Of a stretch of DNA of 64,000 bases, positions 46,882 through 57,360 are shown one piece after another. The stretch spans positions 248,001 to 312,000 of the forward strand of contig NZ_CP141213.1 in assembly GCF_035610345.1 (NCBI RefSeq). Direction: 5' to 3'. The notes under the pieces were generated by a model that saw nothing but the letters and a program-made list of their open reading frames with translations, was not told the origin of the DNA and did no database searches. The DNA comes from Sinorhizobium meliloti (GTDB taxonomy: Bacteria; Pseudomonadota; Alphaproteobacteria; Rhizobiales; Rhizobiaceae). The translations under genes were made by a program, and so were the position numbers. Each line of letters begins with the position of its first letter. Positions within the stretch are counted from its first letter, which is position 1.

Positions 46882-46910
46882 GCGCGCCGCATCGGTTGAA
46901 CGCGGCGCGC
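46882..46910 (-). terminator. Terminator for the thu operon
   Basis: GCGCGCCGC (46882-46890) and GCGGCGCGC (46902-46910) form a nine-bp stem. On the minus strand TTTAAATCC follows, giving a rho-independent form. It lies in the convergent gap between the SPW gene and thuB and probably serves thuB. Confidence 0.65.
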
Positions 46911-46934
46911 AGGGGTCCAGCGGTCGTGCCCGTA

Positions 46935-48017
46935 TCACCCCACAGCGCGTTCCTGCACCACCGTGTTGATGTCCGGTACGCCGAGTTCGCGGCGTGAGCG
47001 CTCCGTCTCGATGGCGAGATCGAGCACTCTCTGCAGGTCCGCGGCATGGCGGAAACCCGGTTCGACGGTTCGGCCGGCCTTCACCGCCTCGACGAATCGC
47101 TGGTAGTTGGTGGGCACGGTGCCGGCATCGACGGTGCGCCAAACGGCCTTTTCGACATCGGGCCCCATGCAGCCGCGCAGGCTCGAACCGTCAGGCGTAT
47201 GGATTACTTCCAAGGCTCCCCTGTCGCCGTGCAGCCTGAGCCTCAGCTCGTTGAGATGGCCTGTCGCCCAGCGGCTCGCATGAATCACGGCCATCGCGCC
47301 GTTTTCGAACTCCGCCGTCATGGCGAAGCTGTCATTGGCGTCGAGGTCGTACTCGCCGATACGGTTGTCCGGCGCCTTGTCGAATGCTTTCAGGCGCGCG
47401 AATACCCGCTCGACCGAGCTGTTGGCACCGTAGCCGGCGAAGTCGAGAATGTGGATGCCGACATCGCCAAGCACGCCATTGGATCCGTGTTTCGTCGACA
47501 GCCGCCACAGCCATTTCGACTCGCTTGCCCAATCGCCCCAGGCCCGCGACACCAGCCAGCTCTGGAGATAGGAAGCCTCCAGATGCCGCACCCGGCCGAT
47601 TTCGCCGGCAACCACGAGTTCACGCGCTTTCTGCAGCGGAGCGACGTTGCGATAGGTCAGATTGACCATGGTGACGAGGCCGGCCCGCTCGGCTGCGGCC
47701 GCCATCTCGGCGGCCTTCTCATAGTTTTCTGCCAACGGTTTTTCGCACAGCACATGCTTGCCGGCGGCAATGAGCGCCAGGGTCGTCGGGTGATGCGCCT
47801 TGTCGGGCGTCACGTTGGTGGCCGCGTCGAACTCTCCCCAGGCGATCGCCTCGTCGAGAGAGGTGAAGGTGTTTTCGATACCGTGCGTGACGGCAAAGGC
47901 CTTGGCACGGGACGGGTCCACGTCGACGGCGCCGACCATTTCGACGCCTTCGATCTCAGCAAAGGCTTTCGCATGGCTGTTGGCCATGCCGCCGGTTCCG
48001 AGAATTAGCAAACGCAT
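46935..48017 (-). CDS. thuB: ThuB, Gfo/Idh/MocA-type disaccharide dehydrogenase
   Basis: A 360-residue oxidoreductase with the Rossmann motif GTGGMANSHA at residues 7-16, LCEKPLAEN near 94-102 (EKP motif intact) and DVGIHILDFAGYG near 177-189. It matches ThuB, which with ThuA converts trehalose and related disaccharides to 3-keto forms in Sinorhizobium and Agrobacterium. I start at ATG 48017, preceded by AAGGGGA; an ATG at 48032 overlapping the thuA stop is the alternative. It is the last gene of the thu operon. Confidence 0.87.
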   Translation of the reverse strand: MRLLILGTGGMANSHAKAFAEIEGVEMVGAVDVDPSRAKAFAVTHGIENTFTSLDEAIAWGEFDAATNVTPDKAHHPTTLALIAAGKHVLCEKPLAENYEKAAEMAAAAERAGLVTMVNLTYRNVAPLQKARELVVAGEIGRVRHLEASYLQSWLVSRAWGDWASESKWLWRLSTKHGSNGVLGDVGIHILDFAGYGANSSVERVFARLKAFDKAPDNRIGEYDLDANDSFAMTAEFENGAMAVIHASRWATGHLNELRLRLHGDRGALEVIHTPDGSSLRGCMGPDVEKAVWRTVDAGTVPTNYQRFVEAVKAGRTVEPGFRHAADLQRVLDLAIETERSRRELGVPDINTVVQERAVG

Positions 48018-48028
48018 GGGGGTCCCCT

Positions 48029-48820
48029 TCATCGATAGCCGGCTTCGCCGGCCCGGTGCAGTCTCGGTCCGCGCTCGACGATCGGCTCCAGCGCCTTCTC
48101 CACCGGGACGTTCGGCGCATCATGGATGGCCTTATAGGTGCCCTGCGGGTTATACGCCCATTTCACCGCGTTCCGCAGTACCTTGTGTACGGTCGCGTCG
48201 TGATAGGTCGGGTAAGTCTCGTGCCCGGGGCGGAAATAAAAGACATTGCCCGCGCCGCGCCGCCAGGTGAGGCCCGATCGGAAGACCTCGCCGCCGGCAA
48301 ACCAGGAGATGAACACCGTTTCAAGCGGCTCCGGCACTGAGAATTGCTCGCCATACATCTCCTCGTTCTCGATGACGAAGTTCTCGCCGAGCCCTTCGGC
48401 GATCGGGTGGCGCGGATTGACGACCCAGACGCGTTCGCGCTCTCCAGCCTCGCGCCACTTGAGCGCGCAGGGCGTGCCCATCAGCCGCTTGAACACCTTG
48501 GAGAAGTGGCCGGAATGGAGAACGATCAGACCCATGCCTTCCCAAACGCGTTTGGCGACGCGCTCTACGATGGCGTCGTCGACGGCGCCATGATCCTTGT
48601 GGCCCCACCACAGGAGCACGTCGGCGGCGGCGAGCCGCGCCTCGCTGAGCCCGTGTTCCGGCTCCTGCAGCGTCGCCGTCGTCGCATCGATCCCCGGGTC
48701 GGAATTGAGTGCGGCTGCGATCGTGTTGTGCATGCCGTCCGGGTAAATCTCCCGAACCACCGCATTCGTCTGCTCGTGGATGTTTTCACCCCACACGATG
48801 GCATTGATAGACAAGGTCAT
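48029..48820 (-). CDS. thuA: ThuA-like trehalose utilisation protein
   Basis: A 263-residue ThuA-family protein (class I glutamine amidotransferase-like fold) with [15 protein letters not shown] near residues 70-84 and [14 protein letters not shown] near 101-114, and [13 protein letters not shown] toward the end. It acts with ThuB on imported trehalose, maltose or sucrose in the cytoplasm. GAGGAGA precedes ATG 48820; the frame is open upstream to 49066 without a site. A stem-loop separates it from thuK. Confidence 0.9.
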   Translation of the reverse strand: MTLSINAIVWGENIHEQTNAVVREIYPDGMHNTIAAALNSDPGIDATTATLQEPEHGLSEARLAAADVLLWWGHKDHGAVDDAIVERVAKRVWEGMGLIVLHSGHFSKVFKRLMGTPCALKWREAGERERVWVVNPRHPIAEGLGENFVIENEEMYGEQFSVPEPLETVFISWFAGGEVFRSGLTWRRGAGNVFYFRPGHETYPTYHDATVHKVLRNAVKWAYNPQGTYKAIHDAPNVPVEKALEPIVERGPRLHRAGEAGYR

Positions 48821-48950
48821 TCTCCTCGTGATTTGGGGCACCCGCTGCCGGATGCCGACCGTCCGTGACTTGAAGTGTGGGCGCGGAGCCGGGCCGGGAA
48901 AACCACACAGGTCCCCGCCCTTTTCTGCCCTAACGTTTGAGGCTTTGGAA

Positions 48951-48972
48951 TGATCCGAAATCCTTCGGATCA
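48951..48972. other. Intercistronic stem-loop between thuK and thuA
   Basis: TGATCCGAA (48951-48959) and TTCGGATCA (48964-48972) form a perfect nine-bp stem with a four-base loop, inside the 196-bp thuK-thuA gap. There is no T-run on the minus strand, so it looks like an mRNA processing or stability element rather than a terminator. Confidence 0.45.
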
Positions 48973-49016
48973 GCCTTGGTTTCGAGACTTTCCGAGCGAA
49001 ATCGGGTGGCTGCGTT

Positions 49017-50045
49017 CTAGGCCGCACCCCGCATTTCCGTCCGTCCGAGGGCCCGGCCGCCCGCATCGAAGCGGTGAACCTGGCCGGCGGCCGGCGAGAT
49101 TCTGATCGTCTGGCCGGGCTGATGCTTGGCGATGCCGCTTTCGCGGACGATCACCGGCTCGCCGGTCCCGATGTCGAGATAAATATAGCTGTCGGAACCG
49201 AGCATCTCCGAATGGATGACGGTCCCACTCCACTCACCTCCCTGTTCCTCGATCTCCAGGTGTTCCGCGCGGATGCCTATCGTGTCCGCCTTGTATGGCT
49301 CTGCGAAGGCGCCGGAAAGAAAATTCATCTTCGGCGAACCGATGAAGCCGGCGACGAACACCGAATTCGGCGTCTCGTAAAGCTCCAGCGGCGTGCCGAT
49401 CTGTTCGACGAGACCGTCCCTCAGGACACATATCCTGTCGGCGAGCGTCATCGCCTCGACCTGATCATGTGTCACATAGATCATCGTCGTCTTGTGCATG
49501 CTGCGGTGAAGCTTGGCGATTTCGAGCCGGGTGGCCACACGCAACGCCGCGTCGAGGTTCGAAAGCGGCTCGTCGAACAGAAAGACCTTGGGATCGCGAA
49601 CGATCGCACGGCCGATCGCGACGCGCTGGCGCTGCCCGCCCGAAAGCTGGCGCGGCAGGCGTTCGAGATAGGGCGTGAGCTGCAGCATTTCCGCCGCCGC
49701 CTCGACCCGCTTGCGGCACTGCTGCTTGTCCTTGCCTGCGAGCTGCATGCCGAAAGCCATGTTTTCGTAGACCGTCATATGCGGATAGAGCGCATATGAC
49801 TGAAAGACCATGGCGATGCCGCGGCGCGAAGGCGTCAGCCGATTGACGACCTGGCCGTCGAAGGCAAGGGTTCCGGAGGTGATTTCCTCCAGCCCGGCGA
49901 TCAGTCTCAGGAGGGTCGACTTGCCGCATCCGGAAGGGCCGACGAAGACCATGAACTCGCCCGACCTGATTTCCATGCTGACGCCCTTGATCACATCGAA
50001 GGCGCCGAAGGATTTGCGGATATCGCGCAATTGAAGCTCTGCCAT
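49017..50045 (-). CDS. thuK: ThuK, ATP-binding subunit of the trehalose/maltose/sucrose ABC importer
   Basis: A 342-residue MalK-type ATPase: Walker [10 protein letters not shown] (37-45), signature [12 protein letters not shown] (about 134-145), Walker [18 protein letters not shown]-loop [10 protein letters not shown]. The C-terminal regulatory (TOBE-like) domain (about 235-342) is present. It energises the ThuFG permease. Nine bp separate it from thuG. Assignment is clear from the complete thu gene order. Confidence 0.92.
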   Translation of the reverse strand: MAELQLRDIRKSFGAFDVIKGVSMEIRSGEFMVFVGPSGCGKSTLLRLIAGLEEITSGTLAFDGQVVNRLTPSRRGIAMVFQSYALYPHMTVYENMAFGMQLAGKDKQQCRKRVEAAAEMLQLTPYLERLPRQLSGGQRQRVAIGRAIVRDPKVFLFDEPLSNLDAALRVATRLEIAKLHRSMHKTTMIYVTHDQVEAMTLADRICVLRDGLVEQIGTPLELYETPNSVFVAGFIGSPKMNFLSGAFAEPYKADTIGIRAEHLEIEEQGGEWSGTVIHSEMLGSDSYIYLDIGTGEPVIVRESGIAKHQPGQTIRISPAAGQVHRFDAGGRALGRTEMRGAA

Positions 50046-50054
50046 CTTGTTCTC

Positions 50055-50884
<830 letters not shown>

Positions 50885-50885
<1 letters not shown>

Positions 50886-51871
50886 CAGCGTTCCCCTCCG
50901 CTTAAATTTAGGCGGCCGAGCCACATGTAGAGGATCGTGATCGTCGCGATGATCAGGAACAGCATGGTCGAGGCGGCCGCCCCATAGGCGAACTTGTCGA
51001 AATCGAAAAGGTTTTCGCGCGCCATGACCGACATGGTCTTGGTCTGCGCGTTGTTGGGCGTCAGCACATAGATGAGGTCGAAAATGCGCAACGCGTCGAG
51101 CATGCGGAAGATGACCGCGACCATCAGCGCCGGCCGGATCAACGGCAGGGTGACCCGCCAGAAGATCCGTACCGGATGGACTCCGTCGATTCTGGCCGCC
51201 TCATAAATATCGCCCGGCACCATTTGCAGGCCGGCGAGGATCAGGAGCGCCATGAAGGGCGTCGTCTTCCACACGTCCACGATCAGTACGGCGATCATGG
51301 CTGTGTCGGGGCTGGCGGTCCAGGCGATCTTCTCGCCGATCAGACCGAGGCCGAGCAGCATGTCGTTGAGGATGCCGAACTGGTCGTTGAGCATCCAGGC
51401 CCACATTTTCGCGGAGACGATGGTGGGGATCGCCCATGGGATCAGGATCGCGGCACGGACGAGGCCGCGACCGGGAAACTGCGCGTTGAGCACCAAAGCG
51501 ACGACAAGGCCCAGCGCCGTTTCGATACTGACCGAAAGAACCGTGAATTTGAGCGTGTTCCAGACCGCATTCCACCAGGCGGGATCCGCAAGCAGGCCCC
51601 TGTAAATCGTCCGCCCGCTCTTCAGGGTGACCCATGAGAGATAATTGGCGAAGCCGACGAATTCGGCGCCCGACAGATTGGTCAGCGACGCGTTGGTGAA
51701 GCTGAAATAGATGGTTCTGATGAGCGGCCAGCCGGCGACGAGCGCCAGGACGAGGAAGGTCGGCGCGAGAAAGAGCCAGGCCGAACGGACCCGTTGCGCC
51801 TGCAGGTCCGAGCCTATCCTGCCGCCATGCGCAAGCGCAGCCGGCCGATCCGCGAGGGAGAGATCAGTCAT
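50885..51871 (-). CDS. thuF: ThuF, permease of the trehalose/maltose/sucrose ABC importer
   Basis: A 328-residue MalF-type permease. Six hydrophobic segments start near residue 30 (SAWLFLAPTFLVLALVAGW), and an EAA loop is present (DIYEAARIDGVHPVRIFWRV, about 215-235). It pairs with ThuG. The gap to thuE (87 bp) contains a strong stem-loop that likely limits its expression relative to the binding protein. Confidence 0.92.
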
Positions 51872-51921
51872 GACGTGAGCCTACCGTTGGCGCAGGGTCC
51901 CGCCCCGTGCCGTTTGATCTT

Positions 51922-51951
51922 GGCCCGGACGGCATAGCCGCCGTCCGGGCC
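51922..51951 (-). other. Stem-loop between thuE and thuF
   Basis: GGCCCGGACGGC (51922-51933) and GCCGTCCGGGCC (51940-51951) form a perfect 12-bp stem around ATAGCC, seven bases after the thuE stop. No T-run follows on the minus strand (AAGATCAAACGG). Such structures stabilise the upstream binding-protein mRNA or stop part of transcription. Confidence 0.7.
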
Positions 51952-51958
51952 TCGCGAT

Positions 51959-53230
51959 TTACCAGGCGTCGCCCTTGAGTTCCGTGAGTTCGACTTCGAG
52001 AAGCTCGAGATTCTCCGCCGCCGTTCCGTTACCCGAAAGCGTGTTGTGCACGGCGCTCCAGAATTTGGAGGACACTTCGTTGTACTTCACCTTTGCCACG
52101 GCCGAGGGGCGCGGCACGGCGCTCTGGAAGATCGGCTTCCAATGCGGCATGAACGGCTGGGCGGCCGCGACTTCCGGATCGTCGTAAAGCGCCGCGATCG
52201 TCGGCAGGTTCGAAAGCTCGATGGCGCGCACCTTCTGGGTTTCGGCCGAGCCCAGGAACTTGACGAAGGCGATCGCCGCCTCCTGCTCGTCGGAATATTT
52301 CGAGACCGCGAGGTTCCATCCGCCCAGTGTCGAGGACGGCTGATCGCCGTCCGTGGCGGCCGGAAGCGGGGCCACCTCGAATTTGCCCTTTACGGCGCTG
52401 TCGTCGCCGTTGCCGAGCGCGTAGGCATAGGGCCAGTTACGCATGAAGACTGCGTTGCCGGTCTGCCAGACGCCGCGTGATTCCTCTTCCTGATAGGCAA
52501 GCACGCCCTTCGGCGCGATCGTGCCGATCCATTCCTTGACTTTCTCGACGGCCGCCGCCGCCTTTTCGTTGTTGACGGAGATCGTGCCGTCGGGCTCGAC
52601 GATCTGACCGCCGCCGGACGACTTGATCCACTCGAGCGCGTTGCAGGTGAGCCCCTCATAGGCATTGCCCTGAAAGACGAAGCCCCAGATATCGGCACTG
52701 CCGGCGGCACGCTCCTTGTCCTGAATCTCCTTCGCCGTCGCCGCCAGTTCGTCCCAGGTCTTGGGTGGCGTCTTGCCGTATTTGTCGAGCAGGTCCTTGC
52801 GGTAATAAAGCGCCGGCGCGTCGGTATAGAAGGGCAGAGCGACGAGCTTGCCGTTGACCGTCTGCGACTGGATGATCGAGGGGAAGTGCTCGCCGACCAC
52901 ATCCTTCGTCGCCTCTGTCAGGTCGACGAACTGCTCGGCGAGCTGCGGAGCCCAGATGACGTCCGTCTGGTAGACGTCGACATCCTTGTTGCCGGCCGCA
53001 AGCCAGAGTCGATACTGGCTGAATTGCTCGCTGCTCGAAGCCGGCATGGTCACGAGGTTGACCTTGTGACCGGTTTCCTTCTCGAACTTGGCGATCTGGT
53101 CCCGCAGAAAGCTCAGATTCTTGCCGGTCGAATTGGCCGCCATAGACAGTTCGGCGGCCGCAGCAAGGTCGATTGCGCCGACGATCGCCGCGCAGGAAAT
53201 CAGCGTCCTTACAAATGGCTTCACGTTCAT
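51959..53230 (-). CDS. thuE: ThuE, substrate-binding protein of the trehalose/maltose/sucrose ABC importer
   Basis: A 423-residue periplasmic binding protein of the family 1 (MalE-like) type, with a signal peptide ending near LAAAAEL (about residue 30). The two lobes include TDAPALYYRKDLLDKYGKTP near 140-160 and EEESRGVWQTGNAVFMRNWP near 250-270. TTGGAGGGACC precedes ATG 53230. It is first in the thu operon and divergent from thuR, with operator-like palindromes in between. It binds trehalose, maltose and sucrose in characterised relatives. Confidence 0.92.
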   Translation of the reverse strand: MNVKPFVRTLISCAAIVGAIDLAAAAELSMAANSTGKNLSFLRDQIAKFEKETGHKVNLVTMPASSSEQFSQYRLWLAAGNKDVDVYQTDVIWAPQLAEQFVDLTEATKDVVGEHFPSIIQSQTVNGKLVALPFYTDAPALYYRKDLLDKYGKTPPKTWDELAATAKEIQDKERAAGSADIWGFVFQGNAYEGLTCNALEWIKSSGGGQIVEPDGTISVNNEKAAAAVEKVKEWIGTIAPKGVLAYQEEESRGVWQTGNAVFMRNWPYAYALGNGDDSAVKGKFEVAPLPAATDGDQPSSTLGGWNLAVSKYSDEQEAAIAFVKFLGSAETQKVRAIELSNLPTIAALYDDPEVAAAQPFMPHWKPIFQSAVPRPSAVAKVKYNEVSSKFWSAVHNTLSGNGTAAENLELLEVELTELKGDAW

Positions 53231-53278
53231 TGGTCCCTCCAAAACTCCCCCCGATTCCGCAGGCTCCTCAGCAATTCG

Positions 53279-53327
53279 AAAACGGTTTGGGTGCGCAGAA
53301 GCTGTCAGAAGGACAATCTGCTGTCAA
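53279..53327 (-). promoter_or_regulatory. Candidate thuE promoter with LacI-type operator
   Basis: Minus strand: TTGACA (53327-53322), 17 bases, CAGCTT (53304-53299; weak), then an operator-like CCAAACCGTTTT at 53290-53279, just after the presumed start. Its core matches the element at 53475-53486. The 446-bp divergent gap 53231-53676 contains no gene; AAAACGTTAATC at 53386 is a third, poorer match. Confidence 0.45.
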
Positions 53328-53474
53328 GCCGAGGTCGAAGCGGAAGTAAATGCCATGGATATTTCGGATTTTTTAGCGTATAATCAAAACGTTAATCAAA
53401 CGCGCAACGCCGCATCGCCACAACCAGGCTCGGCGCTCAACCGGTTTGCAAGAATACTTCATCCACAGGGATTT

Positions 53475-53486
53475 AAAACGATTTGG
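53475..53486 (+). promoter_or_regulatory. Second candidate ThuR operator
   Basis: AAAACGATTTGG shares AAAACG-TTTGG with the thuE-proximal element at 53279-53290. The CG centre flanked by A-rich and T-rich arms is the pattern of LacI-family operators. A paired site could allow looping across the divergent region. Confidence 0.4.
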
Positions 53487-53676
53487 ATCATGTCCTCGAC
53501 GCAAAGGCACCGATTGTGACTGCCGGCAAACCGGGTATAGTCCGGCCGCGAATGTCTGCAGGGCCGAGCATCGAAGCGATGCGCAAAAACGAGCGAATGC
53601 AGCTTTTCGATTTGCTGCGTGACTTGCTTCGGAAGCGATCCCCGGACAATACGCAGAAGGGGCGCAGGGAAGAACA

Positions 53677-54693
53677 GTGAAGCTTAAGGAATTCGCCCAA
53701 CAGTTGGGGCTCTCTCCAACGACGGTAAGCCGTGCTCTGAGCGGCTATCCGGAAGTCAGCGAGAAGACCCGCAAGCGCGTTGCCGAGGAGGCTGTGCGCC
53801 TCGGTTACCGGCCGAACATCAACGCCGTGCGCCTCGTCACGGGCCGCGCAGGCGCGATCGGCGTCGTTATGGGCCGCAACGAATTCCAGTTTTCCGAATT
53901 CATGAGCGGCATGGCCGAACGGCTGGACAGCGAGGATATAGACATTCTCGTGAGCCCGGTTGCCGACCATGATATGAAAGCCGAGCTCCAGCTCTATAGC
54001 CGGCTGGCGACGAGCGGACGGGTCGACGCCGTGATCATCCATTCACCGAGGCCGAACGACGAGCGCATTCTGCTGCTCCACAAGCTCGGCATTCCCTTTC
54101 TGGTCCATGGCCGCTCCGAGACCGACGTGCCGCACGCCTGGCTCGATATCGACAACGAAGGCGCGATCCGCCGCGCCACCTCGCACCTCCTAGACCTCGG
54201 CCATAGACGGATCGCACTCATCAACGGCCGCGACGGTCTCACTTTCACGCACCACCGCGACAAGGGCTATCGCGAGGCGCTTGAACAGCGCGGGCTGCCC
54301 TTCGATCCGCGCCTCGTCACGCATGGCCAGTTCACCGACGAGATCGGTTTTCGCGCGGCCCGTTCCTTCCTCGAGCAGTCCCCCCGCCCGACGGCCTTCG
54401 TCGCCGGCTCGATGATGACGGCGCTCGGCGTCTATCGCGCCGTGCGTTCGGTTGGCCTCGTGGTCGGGCAGCACATCTCCGTCATCGCCCATGACGATGT
54501 CTTCCCCTATCTCACGGCCGACAACATGGTCCCGTCCCTTTCGACGAGCCGGTCGTCCCTGCGCGCCGCCGGCGCGCGCTCGGCCGACCTCACCCTGCAG
54601 CTGCTCACCGGACGGCCCGCCACGGAGATACATGAGCTCTGGCCGGTCGAGCTGATCCTGCGCGAGTCGACCGGTCGGGCGCCGGAGGCTTGA
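53677..54693 (+). CDS. thuR: ThuR, LacI-family repressor of the thu operon
   Basis: A 338-residue LacI-type regulator starting at GTG 53677 (AGGGA upstream). The N-terminal helix-turn-helix reads KEFAQQLGLSPTTVSRALSG (4-23), with the hinge helix near 50. The sugar-binding domain (60-330) has LGHRRIALINGRDG and ends at the usual length. Its position divergent from thuE and its family agree with ThuR of Sinorhizobium, which represses the thu genes until trehalose or sucrose is available. Confidence 0.9.
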   Translation: MKLKEFAQQLGLSPTTVSRALSGYPEVSEKTRKRVAEEAVRLGYRPNINAVRLVTGRAGAIGVVMGRNEFQFSEFMSGMAERLDSEDIDILVSPVADHDMKAELQLYSRLATSGRVDAVIIHSPRPNDERILLLHKLGIPFLVHGRSETDVPHAWLDIDNEGAIRRATSHLLDLGHRRIALINGRDGLTFTHHRDKGYREALEQRGLPFDPRLVTHGQFTDEIGFRAARSFLEQSPRPTAFVAGSMMTALGVYRAVRSVGLVVGQHISVIAHDDVFPYLTADNMVPSLSTSRSSLRAAGARSADLTLQLLTGRPATEIHELWPVELILRESTGRAPEA

Positions 54694-54714
54694 CCACCCT
54701 TCTCTGGCGGGGCT

Positions 54715-55374
54715 CTACTCGCGTCCCTTCAACCGGAACAGCAGGTCCTCATGCACGGCCTTGAGGTGGAAGACCAGGAAGCCGGCCGCCTCCTCGAAAG
54801 CGCCCGCGCGGCAGAGGCGGATCAGCTCGGCATGCTCTTCCATCGCTCGGGTCATCGCTGCGACGCTTGAGAGCTGGACGCGCGTGTACCGGTCGCTCGT
54901 CTGCAGCAGGGACGCGACGATCTGCTGTGTCCGGGGCATCTCGGCGCGCCGGTAGAGGGCCAGGTGCAGCTCGGCATTGAGCTGGCCATAGGAGTCGATT
55001 TCTCCTGTGGCCGTCGCCCTGAGGAATCGGTTTTGAACCTCCTCCACCCGTGCGAAATCGTCGCCATCGAGAAGAGGCGCCGCTTTGCGGAAGAGCCGCG
55101 GTTCCAGAAGCGCCCGCAGCTCGAAAACGTCGTTGATCTCGGCGAGCGACAGTTCGGAGACGATCGCCCCCTTCTGCGGCACGATCCTGACCAGCCCTTC
55201 GGCTTCGAGTTGAAACAGGACCTCGCGCACCGGAATGCGGCTGACGCCGTAGGTTTCGGCCAACGCATCCTGGCGCAGCTGACTGCCGGCCGAATAGCGC
55301 CCGGAGAGAATCGCCTGCCGGATTTCCTCGATTAATGCCCCGGAGAGGGTGCGATGTTTGAGATGTGACACCAT
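54715..55374 (-). CDS. GntR-family (FCD type) regulator of the TRAP transporter
   Basis: A 219-residue GntR protein with an N-terminal winged helix (about 8-72: LIEEIRQAILSGRYSAGSQL, then YGVSRIPVREVLFQLEAEGL) and an FCD ligand domain (80-215) with metal-ligand-type His residues (LHLALYRRAEMPR; EEHAELIRL). It is divergent from the TRAP genes at 55462-58356, with an 87-bp gap holding an inverted repeat, so it probably controls them in response to an organic acid or related metabolite. Confidence 0.87.
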   Translation of the reverse strand: MVSHLKHRTLSGALIEEIRQAILSGRYSAGSQLRQDALAETYGVSRIPVREVLFQLEAEGLVRIVPQKGAIVSELSLAEINDVFELRALLEPRLFRKAAPLLDGDDFARVEEVQNRFLRATATGEIDSYGQLNAELHLALYRRAEMPRTQQIVASLLQTSDRYTRVQLSSVAAMTRAMEEHAELIRLCRAGAFEEAAGFLVFHLKAVHEDLLFRLKGRE

Positions 55375-55423
55375 GGACGCTCGCTACAGGAATACCGCCA
55401 AAAATGATATTGACTCGAAGAAT

Positions 55424-55443
55424 GTATAAAATCTACTTTATAC
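55424..55443. promoter_or_regulatory. Candidate GntR operator
   Basis: GTATAAA (55424-55430) and TTTATAC (55437-55443) are perfectly inverted around six bases, 18 bases before the first TRAP gene. It is the only clear symmetric element in the divergent gap. The site may also contain a -10 box. Confidence 0.55.
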
Positions 55444-55461
55444 GGAAACCGGGGAACAGTC

Positions 55462-56067
55462 ATGAACCAGTCAGTCGCGCCGCCGCTTTATGCGCGCGCC
55501 ATCGTTTCTCTCTCCGAAGCCATGCTCGCCCTCGAAAAGTGCGCTGTTGCCGGATTGATGTGCGTGCTTCTCGCGCTCATCCTTCTGAACGTCGTCACCC
55601 GCTACAGCGGACATCCGATCTATTGGGTCGATGAATCGGCCGTATACGCCATGGTCTGGCTTGCCTTCCTCGGAGGCTCGGCGCTGACGCGTCTCCGACT
55701 CGATTTCGCCGTGACGCTGCTGACGGATTACCTGCCGCCCGCGGCGGCGCGCTGGATGCGCGCGGCCTCGACACTGCTCGTCCTCCTGTTCGCCCTGGCG
55801 CTTGCGGCATTCTGCTGGATGTGGATGGACCCCGTCGGCATCATCCGCGCCGGCTTCGACGCTAAGGCCTTCGCGGCCGAGAGCTTCAACTTTCTCTATA
55901 CCGAGCGCAGCCAGACGCTGAATTGGCCGATCTGGGCGATCAGCCTCGTCATTCCGCTCTTCGCCGTGACCATGACCGTCCATTGCGCCGCCAATCTCGT
56001 CGAAGACCTGGGTCTGTCGCCTCAGCGTGAGCGGCGCGAACTTTCGAGCGCCGAGGGAGTGAACTGA
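55462..56067 (+). CDS. TRAP transporter small permease (DctQ type)
   Basis: A 201-residue integral membrane protein with four hydrophobic segments and the DctQ motif NVVTRYSGHPIYWVDESAVY (about 47-66). It acts with the large subunit in Na-coupled uptake. Its stop overlaps the next ATG as TGATG. The first gene of the three-gene TRAP operon. Substrate unknown. Confidence 0.9.
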   Translation: MNQSVAPPLYARAIVSLSEAMLALEKCAVAGLMCVLLALILLNVVTRYSGHPIYWVDESAVYAMVWLAFLGGSALTRLRLDFAVTLLTDYLPPAAARWMRAASTLLVLLFALALAAFCWMWMDPVGIIRAGFDAKAFAAESFNFLYTERSQTLNWPIWAISLVIPLFAVTMTVHCAANLVEDLGLSPQRERRELSSAEGVN

Positions 56068-57332
56068 TGGTCACCACCGCCGCCTTCCTCCTCTTCATGC
56101 TCGTCGGCGTTCCGATCGGCGTCTGCCTCTGCCTCGGCAGCATCGTCTATATCTTCGCCTCCGGAAATCCCCTGCTCTTCCAGAGCTTTCCGACGCAGCT
56201 CTTCGGCGGCGTCGACAATTACGGGCTGATCTCCATTCCGCTCTTCGTGCTGATCGGCGAGATCATGAACGGCGGCGGCATCACCCGGCGCATCATCGAC
56301 ATGACGATGGCTTTCGTCGGCGCGATGCGCGGTGGGCTTGCCTATGTCAACCTGCTCGCCAACATGTTCGTCGCCTCGATACTCGGATCGGCCACGGCGC
56401 AGGTTGCCGTCATGGCGCAGATGATGGTGCCGGAGATGGAGAAGAAGGGCTATGACAAGACCTTCGCCGCCGGGCTCACCGCCTATTCGGGCATGCTCGG
56501 TCCCATCATCCCCCCGTCGATCATGTTCGTCGTCTACAGCGTGCTCGCGCAGGTTCCGGTAAGCGATATGCTGGCCGCAGGAATTGTGCCCGGAATTCTG
56601 CTGACTGTCGCCTTCTGCCTCGTCATCGCGGCGATGGGTTTCGTCTACAACTATCCGCGCGGCGAGCGCATGAAGCTCAAGGAGCGCATCCGTATCGTCC
56701 TGGATGCGCTGCCTACGCTTCTCATCCCCTTCGTCATCGTCGGCTCGATCCTCTCCGGCCTCGCCAACGCGACGGAGGCCGCAGCCGTCGGCGCCGTTGC
56801 AGCGGTGCTCGTCGGCCGCTTCTGGATCGGCGAGCTCAAATTCTCCGATCTTCCTCGAATGATGCTGCGCGCCGGGATCTATTCGGCCGTGGTCCTCTTC
56901 CTCGTCGCGGCCGCCGCGGTCTTCTCCTGGGTACTTGTCTACGGCATGGTGCCGCAGCAGGTCGCCGGCTGGGTCCAGACCGTCGCCTCGGATCCGGTCA
57001 CCTTCATGTTGCTCGTCAACGTCATCCTGCTCGTCATCGGCACGGTGATCGACGGCGCCCCCGGACTCATCATGACCGTGCCCATCCTCCTGCCGATCGC
57101 GACCGAGGTCTACGGCATCGACCCGATCCATTTCGGCGTCGTCGTGGTCGTCAACCTCGTGCTCGGCTTCCTCTCGCCGCCGGTCGGGCTCTGCTTCTTC
57201 GTGGCGGCCGCGGTGACCGGCGCAAAGCCCGGCAAGATGTTCCTGGTGACGCTGCCCTTCTTCTTCGTCTCCTGTCTCATGCTCGTGCTCCTGTCGCTCA
57301 TTCCCTCGCTCTCGACCTTCTTCGCCCGATAA
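56067..57332 (+). CDS. TRAP transporter large permease (DctM type)
   Basis: A 421-residue DctM-family protein with about twelve to thirteen hydrophobic segments and the conserved GPIIPPSIMFVVYSV (about 149-163) and TEVYGIDPIHFGVVVVVNL (about 346-364). It is the transport subunit. Length is typical, and translation is coupled to the small subunit. Confidence 0.93.
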   Translation: MVTTAAFLLFMLVGVPIGVCLCLGSIVYIFASGNPLLFQSFPTQLFGGVDNYGLISIPLFVLIGEIMNGGGITRRIIDMTMAFVGAMRGGLAYVNLLANMFVASILGSATAQVAVMAQMMVPEMEKKGYDKTFAAGLTAYSGMLGPIIPPSIMFVVYSVLAQVPVSDMLAAGIVPGILLTVAFCLVIAAMGFVYNYPRGERMKLKERIRIVLDALPTLLIPFVIVGSILSGLANATEAAAVGAVAAVLVGRFWIGELKFSDLPRMMLRAGIYSAVVLFLVAAAAVFSWVLVYGMVPQQVAGWVQTVASDPVTFMLLVNVILLVIGTVIDGAPGLIMTVPILLPIATEVYGIDPIHFGVVVVVNLVLGFLSPPVGLCFFVAAAVTGAKPGKMFLVTLPFFFVSCLMLVLLSLIPSLSTFFAR

Positions 57333-57360
57333 CCACAACGAACCAGCCAGAGGATCTTCC

